From contig CAKULR010000015.1 of NCBI GenBank assembly GCA_934667295.1, forward strand, positions 1 through 15,694: a stretch of DNA of 15,694 nt, given 5' to 3'. The translations under genes and the position numbers were made by a program. Positions 13,100 through 15,694 of the stretch are shown here, piece by piece (the stretch's first letter is position 1; every line of letters starts with the position of its first letter). Source of the stretch: an uncultured Kiritimatiellota bacterium. GTDB taxonomy: Bacteria > Verrucomicrobiota > Kiritimatiellia > RFP12 > UBA1067. The notes beneath the pieces were generated by a model, which worked only from the letters and a program-made list of their open reading frames with translations, searched no databases and was not told the DNA's origin.

Positions 13100-15694
13100 A
13101 TGCTGCGCGTGAGGATGCTTGTTTCCGTCGCCCTGCTCGTGGCGGGTGCGGCGTGGGGGACGGTGGTGAAGGGGAACGAGACCGAACGTGCCGACGTTGT
13201 CCGTCCCGTGCCGTTCGCGCGCGCGTTCACGGTCGCGGGTGTGACGAACGCGACGGTCGGTACGTTCGCCGTGCCGCCGGAGACGGATCTTCGTCCGTGG
13301 CGCGTGCGCTATTCGTTCCGCTACCGCACGGCGGGCTTTGCGGGCGAGGGGCTGCGGCTCGTCACACAGGCCGTGTTCGACGGCGGCGCGCGGACGGACA
13401 ACCTCACGCCTGTCATCCGCAACCTGAACTGGGATGCGGGAACGACCTACCGTTGCGGCGCGTCCGAAGACTGGAAGAAGGTCGATCTCGACGTCGATTT
13501 CAAGAACGCGCTGCCGCCGGAGGTCCGCGTTATCTGCGAGGGACAGGTCGCGACGGGGCGCGTCGAATTCGCCGACTTCGCGGCGGCGCTCGTCCTGAAG
13601 CCGCGCCATCGGCTCACGGGCGGCGAGTTTCCGCTTGAAGGCGGAAACGTGCTGAAACACGTCTTCTTCGCGGAGACGGGCACCGTCCACATCGCGCTCG
13701 CCGATGCGTCGCACGTGGTGCGGGCCGCCGTTCGCGTCCGCGATACCGAGGGGAACGTCGTGGGCGCGACACGCGCACTCACCGCCGTTGATGCGGTGAC
13801 GCTTGCGGGACGCGGATATTACACGCTGGAGGTCGCCGCGTCCTACACCGACGGCACGAAGGTGACGACGACGGGTTCGGCCGTTGTGCTGGGCCCGGAA
13901 CTCTCCGCCGCGCAGACGGCGGGTTCGCGCTTCGGCGCGATGATCGTCAACGGCGGTGCGGGGGCGTTCACGCGCGCGCTCGGCAGCCGCTGGGACTGGC
14001 GGTTCTTCTTCCACGGCCAGGACAACGCCGCGCGCGGCGGCCCGCAGTTCGGCGACGGCGCGATCTACGCGGGGCACCAGTCGCCGATCTATCCGGCGGC
14101 GATGGATCCGGCGCACTTCTGGAAAGGCGGCATGTGGCCGGCGAAGGACTGGGACGGTCAGCGTGCGTTGACGCGGGCGTTTCTAGAGAAGAATCCGTGC
14201 TTTGCGGGTCGTCGCCTCTGCCTCGTCAACGAGCCGGACTTCAAGTGGCGCGGCACGATTGCCGAAATGGTGCGTGCCCACCGCGTCTTCGCCGAGGAAG
14301 TCCATCGGCTCTATCCGACGTGCGAGGTGCAGGGTCCGGCCTGCAGCCGCATCAAGCCGGAGTACCTGCGCGCGCTGGGCCAGGAGGGCTTCTTCGACTG
14401 CATCGATGCCGTCAACCTCCACGCCTACGTGGACGGCACGAAGCCGGAGGGCACGTTCCGCACGAAGCTGCGCGAGGGGATGGACGTCATCCGCCGCGAA
14501 TTCGCGTGTGCGAAACCCGTCTACATCACCGAGTTCGGCTGGACGACGGAGAACGGCACGTGGCAGGAGCCGGTGAGCGAACTCACCCAGGCGCGCTACC
14601 TGACGCGCGCCTGCACATTCGTCGCCGCCGAGGACATCCGCGCGGCGGTCTGGTTCTGCGACTTCTACATCGCGCGCAACTATGGCGAGGGCGGATTCTC
14701 GATGCTGCGGCTCGGCAACGACTGCATTTCGCCGAAACCGGCGGTCGCCGCGTTCGCGACGCTCGCGCGCAACCTGTCGGACGTGCAGGGGCGGATGCGT
14801 GCGCAGATGATCGGCCCGGAGACATGGCTCGCGACGGGACGGCGTACGGACGGCTCGGCCGTCACGCTCGTCTGGACGCGCACGGGCGAACGGGAGATCT
14901 CGCTGCCGGTGCATACCACGCGGGCGGAGAGCTTCCTGGGCACGCCGGTCGCGCGGAGCGGTGCGACGCTGCGCGTGTCCGACTCGCCGATCTCCCTCTT
15001 CGGCGACAAGACGTACGAAGGACCGGAATGGGTCGCGCCGACGGTGGATGCGGCGCAGCCGGTCGTCGTCGCGGCGGACGAATATCCGCTCGGCCTGACG
15101 GGCACGGGCTGGAAGTGCCGTGACAACCTGCAGACGCCGGTTCTGCCCGACCGCTGCTGGACGGGTGACGCGGCGGCGCGTCTGCCCAAGGTGCGCGTCG
15201 CCTATTCGTCCGAGGGGCTGATCTTCAACGTGGACGTCTATGACACGAAGCACGAGCAGCCGTATGCGCAGGAACGCCTGATCGAGGGCGATGCCGTCAC
15301 GGTCGCGGTCGACGTCGACCGGGGACTGGACTGGCAGCCGAACGCGCACATCACGAGCTACAAGGGACACCGGGCGTTCGAGTACACGGTCGCCTTGCGG
15401 GACGACGGCAAGCGTGAGGCCTGGCGGCGCAACGCCTGGGATTTCGACATCCGTCCGAACGCGCCGGTCGTCGTCTTCAACGGCGTCACGCGCATCCGCA
15501 GTGACTTGACGCGCTACATGATCTGGCTCACGTGGGCGCGGCTGGGGCTGGACGGTCCGCCGCCGCCCGGCACGAAGTTCGGCATCGCCGTCTCGGTGAG
15601 CGACTTGACGGACGGGAAGCTGAAGACGTACGACCTCTTCGGCGGCATCACCGGCACGCCCGATCCGACCCAGTACGGCACGTTCGTCTGCGAA
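13100..15694 (+). CDS. Secreted clan GH-A glycoside hydrolase with CBM9-like C-terminal domain (3' partial)
   Basis: The frame from ATG 13100 is open for 865 residues to the window edge, so the gene is incomplete. GGAGG at 13091-13095 precedes it by four bases; ATG 13115 is an alternative. Residues 1-20 are a signal peptide (MLRVRMLVSVALLVAGAAWG). Residues ~25-270 are beta-rich accessory domains. Residues ~275-560 form a catalytic (beta/alpha)8 barrel of the GH5/GH39/GH10 clan, with RLCLVNEPDFKW (acid/base Glu378), AVNLHAYVDG, and VYITEFGWTTENG (nucleophile Glu478), 100 residues apart. After a beta-domain (~570-640), residues from ~695 resemble CBM9/DOMON-like carbohydrate-binding domains (RVAYSSEGLIFNVDVYD... 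EGDAVTVAVDVDRGLDW). It is a retaining glycosidase by family mechanism; the substrate is unknown. It follows the beta-helix gene by 15 bases and is surely co-transcribed with it. Confidence 0.85.
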   Translation, partial: MLRVRMLVSVALLVAGAAWGTVVKGNETERADVVRPVPFARAFTVAGVTNATVGTFAVPPETDLRPWRVRYSFRYRTAGFAGEGLRLVTQAVFDGGARTDNLTPVIRNLNWDAGTTYRCGASEDWKKVDLDVDFKNALPPEVRVICEGQVATGRVEFADFAAALVLKPRHRLTGGEFPLEGGNVLKHVFFAETGTVHIALADASHVVRAAVRVRDTEGNVVGATRALTAVDAVTLAGRGYYTLEVAASYTDGTKVTTTGSAVVLGPELSAAQTAGSRFGAMIVNGGAGAFTRALGSRWDWRFFFHGQDNAARGGPQFGDGAIYAGHQSPIYPAAMDPAHFWKGGMWPAKDWDGQRALTRAFLEKNPCFAGRRLCLVNEPDFKWRGTIAEMVRAHRVFAEEVHRLYPTCEVQGPACSRIKPEYLRALGQEGFFDCIDAVNLHAYVDGTKPEGTFRTKLREGMDVIRREFACAKPVYITEFGWTTENGTWQEPVSELTQARYLTRACTFVAAEDIRAAVWFCDFYIARNYGEGGFSMLRLGNDCISPKPAVAAFATLARNLSDVQGRMRAQMIGPETWLATGRRTDGSAVTLVWTRTGEREISLPVHTTRAESFLGTPVARSGATLRVSDSPISLFGDKTYEGPEWVAPTVDAAQPVVVAADEYPLGLTGTGWKCRDNLQTPVLPDRCWTGDAAARLPKVRVAYSSEGLIFNVDVYDTKHEQPYAQERLIEGDAVTVAVDVDRGLDWQPNAHITSYKGHRAFEYTVALRDDGKREAWRRNAWDFDIRPNAPVVVFNGVTRIRSDLTRYMIWLTWARLGLDGPPPPGTKFGIAVSVSDLTDGKLKTYDLFGGITGTPDPTQYGTFVCE

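Noticed and set aside
10160..14116. A 1318-codon open frame on the minus strand
   Set aside because: It is Arg/His/Val-rich with low complexity, the usual antisense shadow of GC-rich coding DNA. It crosses two well-supported plus-strand genes.
14134..15123. A 329-codon plus-strand open frame inside the glycosidase
   Set aside because: It is a different frame over the catalytic domain, with Arg/Gly/Ala-rich shadow composition and no ribosome site or domain motif.
1..15694. CRISPR arrays, insertion sequences, integrases or phage genes
   Set aside because: No regularly spaced repeats, transposase, integrase or phage structural motifs were seen on either strand.

Overview
The window is high-GC bacterial chromosome from an organism that appears to belong to the PVC group. 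A Kiritimatiellota or other verrucomicrobial-type anaerobe is my best guess. The grounds are GC-rich codon use, an RHS-type toxin locus, an AAA/DUF4143 ATPase, and a run of large secreted proteins (a GH99-like protein, a tandem beta-helix protein and a clan GH-A enzyme with a CBM9-like tail). This placement rests on gene content only; no rRNA or marker phylogeny is available here.

Region 1 (1-2468) is the 3' end of an RHS locus. It holds the conserved RHS core end and an AT-rich variable C-terminal domain of about 116 residues. A membrane-anchored candidate immunity protein follows, then a small unknown protein and a membrane-anchored helical-repeat-like protein. Base composition drops sharply inside the RHS core and recovers near 1190, as expected for an exchanged toxin/immunity cassette.

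Region 2 (2529-6560) is a housekeeping block: a promoter, tRNA-Ser(CGA), tRNA-Gly(CCC), a CorA-type Mg2+ channel, the ribosome-assembly GTPase Der, and a ClC-type anion channel or transporter. corA and der overlap by one base (TGATG) and der and clc by 11 bases, so they probably form one transcription unit.

Region 3 (6561-8255) holds a single minus-strand AAA/DUF4143 ATPase. Its promoter overlaps a strong inverted repeat that looks like an operator. Flanking non-coding DNA carries two copies of a REP-like hairpin repeat; a third, more diverged copy lies at 1623-1653.

Region 4 (8256-15694) is a plus-strand run of three exported proteins: a GH99-like protein, a protein built from two beta-helix modules 475 residues apart, and a clan GH-A glycosidase that continues past the window. 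Just upstream of the second gene's -35 element lie two 19-bp direct repeats that look like tandem regulator sites. The three genes together suggest glycan binding and breakdown outside the cytoplasm.

I saw no rRNA, CRISPR array, insertion sequence or prophage. The best candidates for something undescribed are the RHS C-terminal module with its neighbours, the REP-like repeat family, and the two putative operators.
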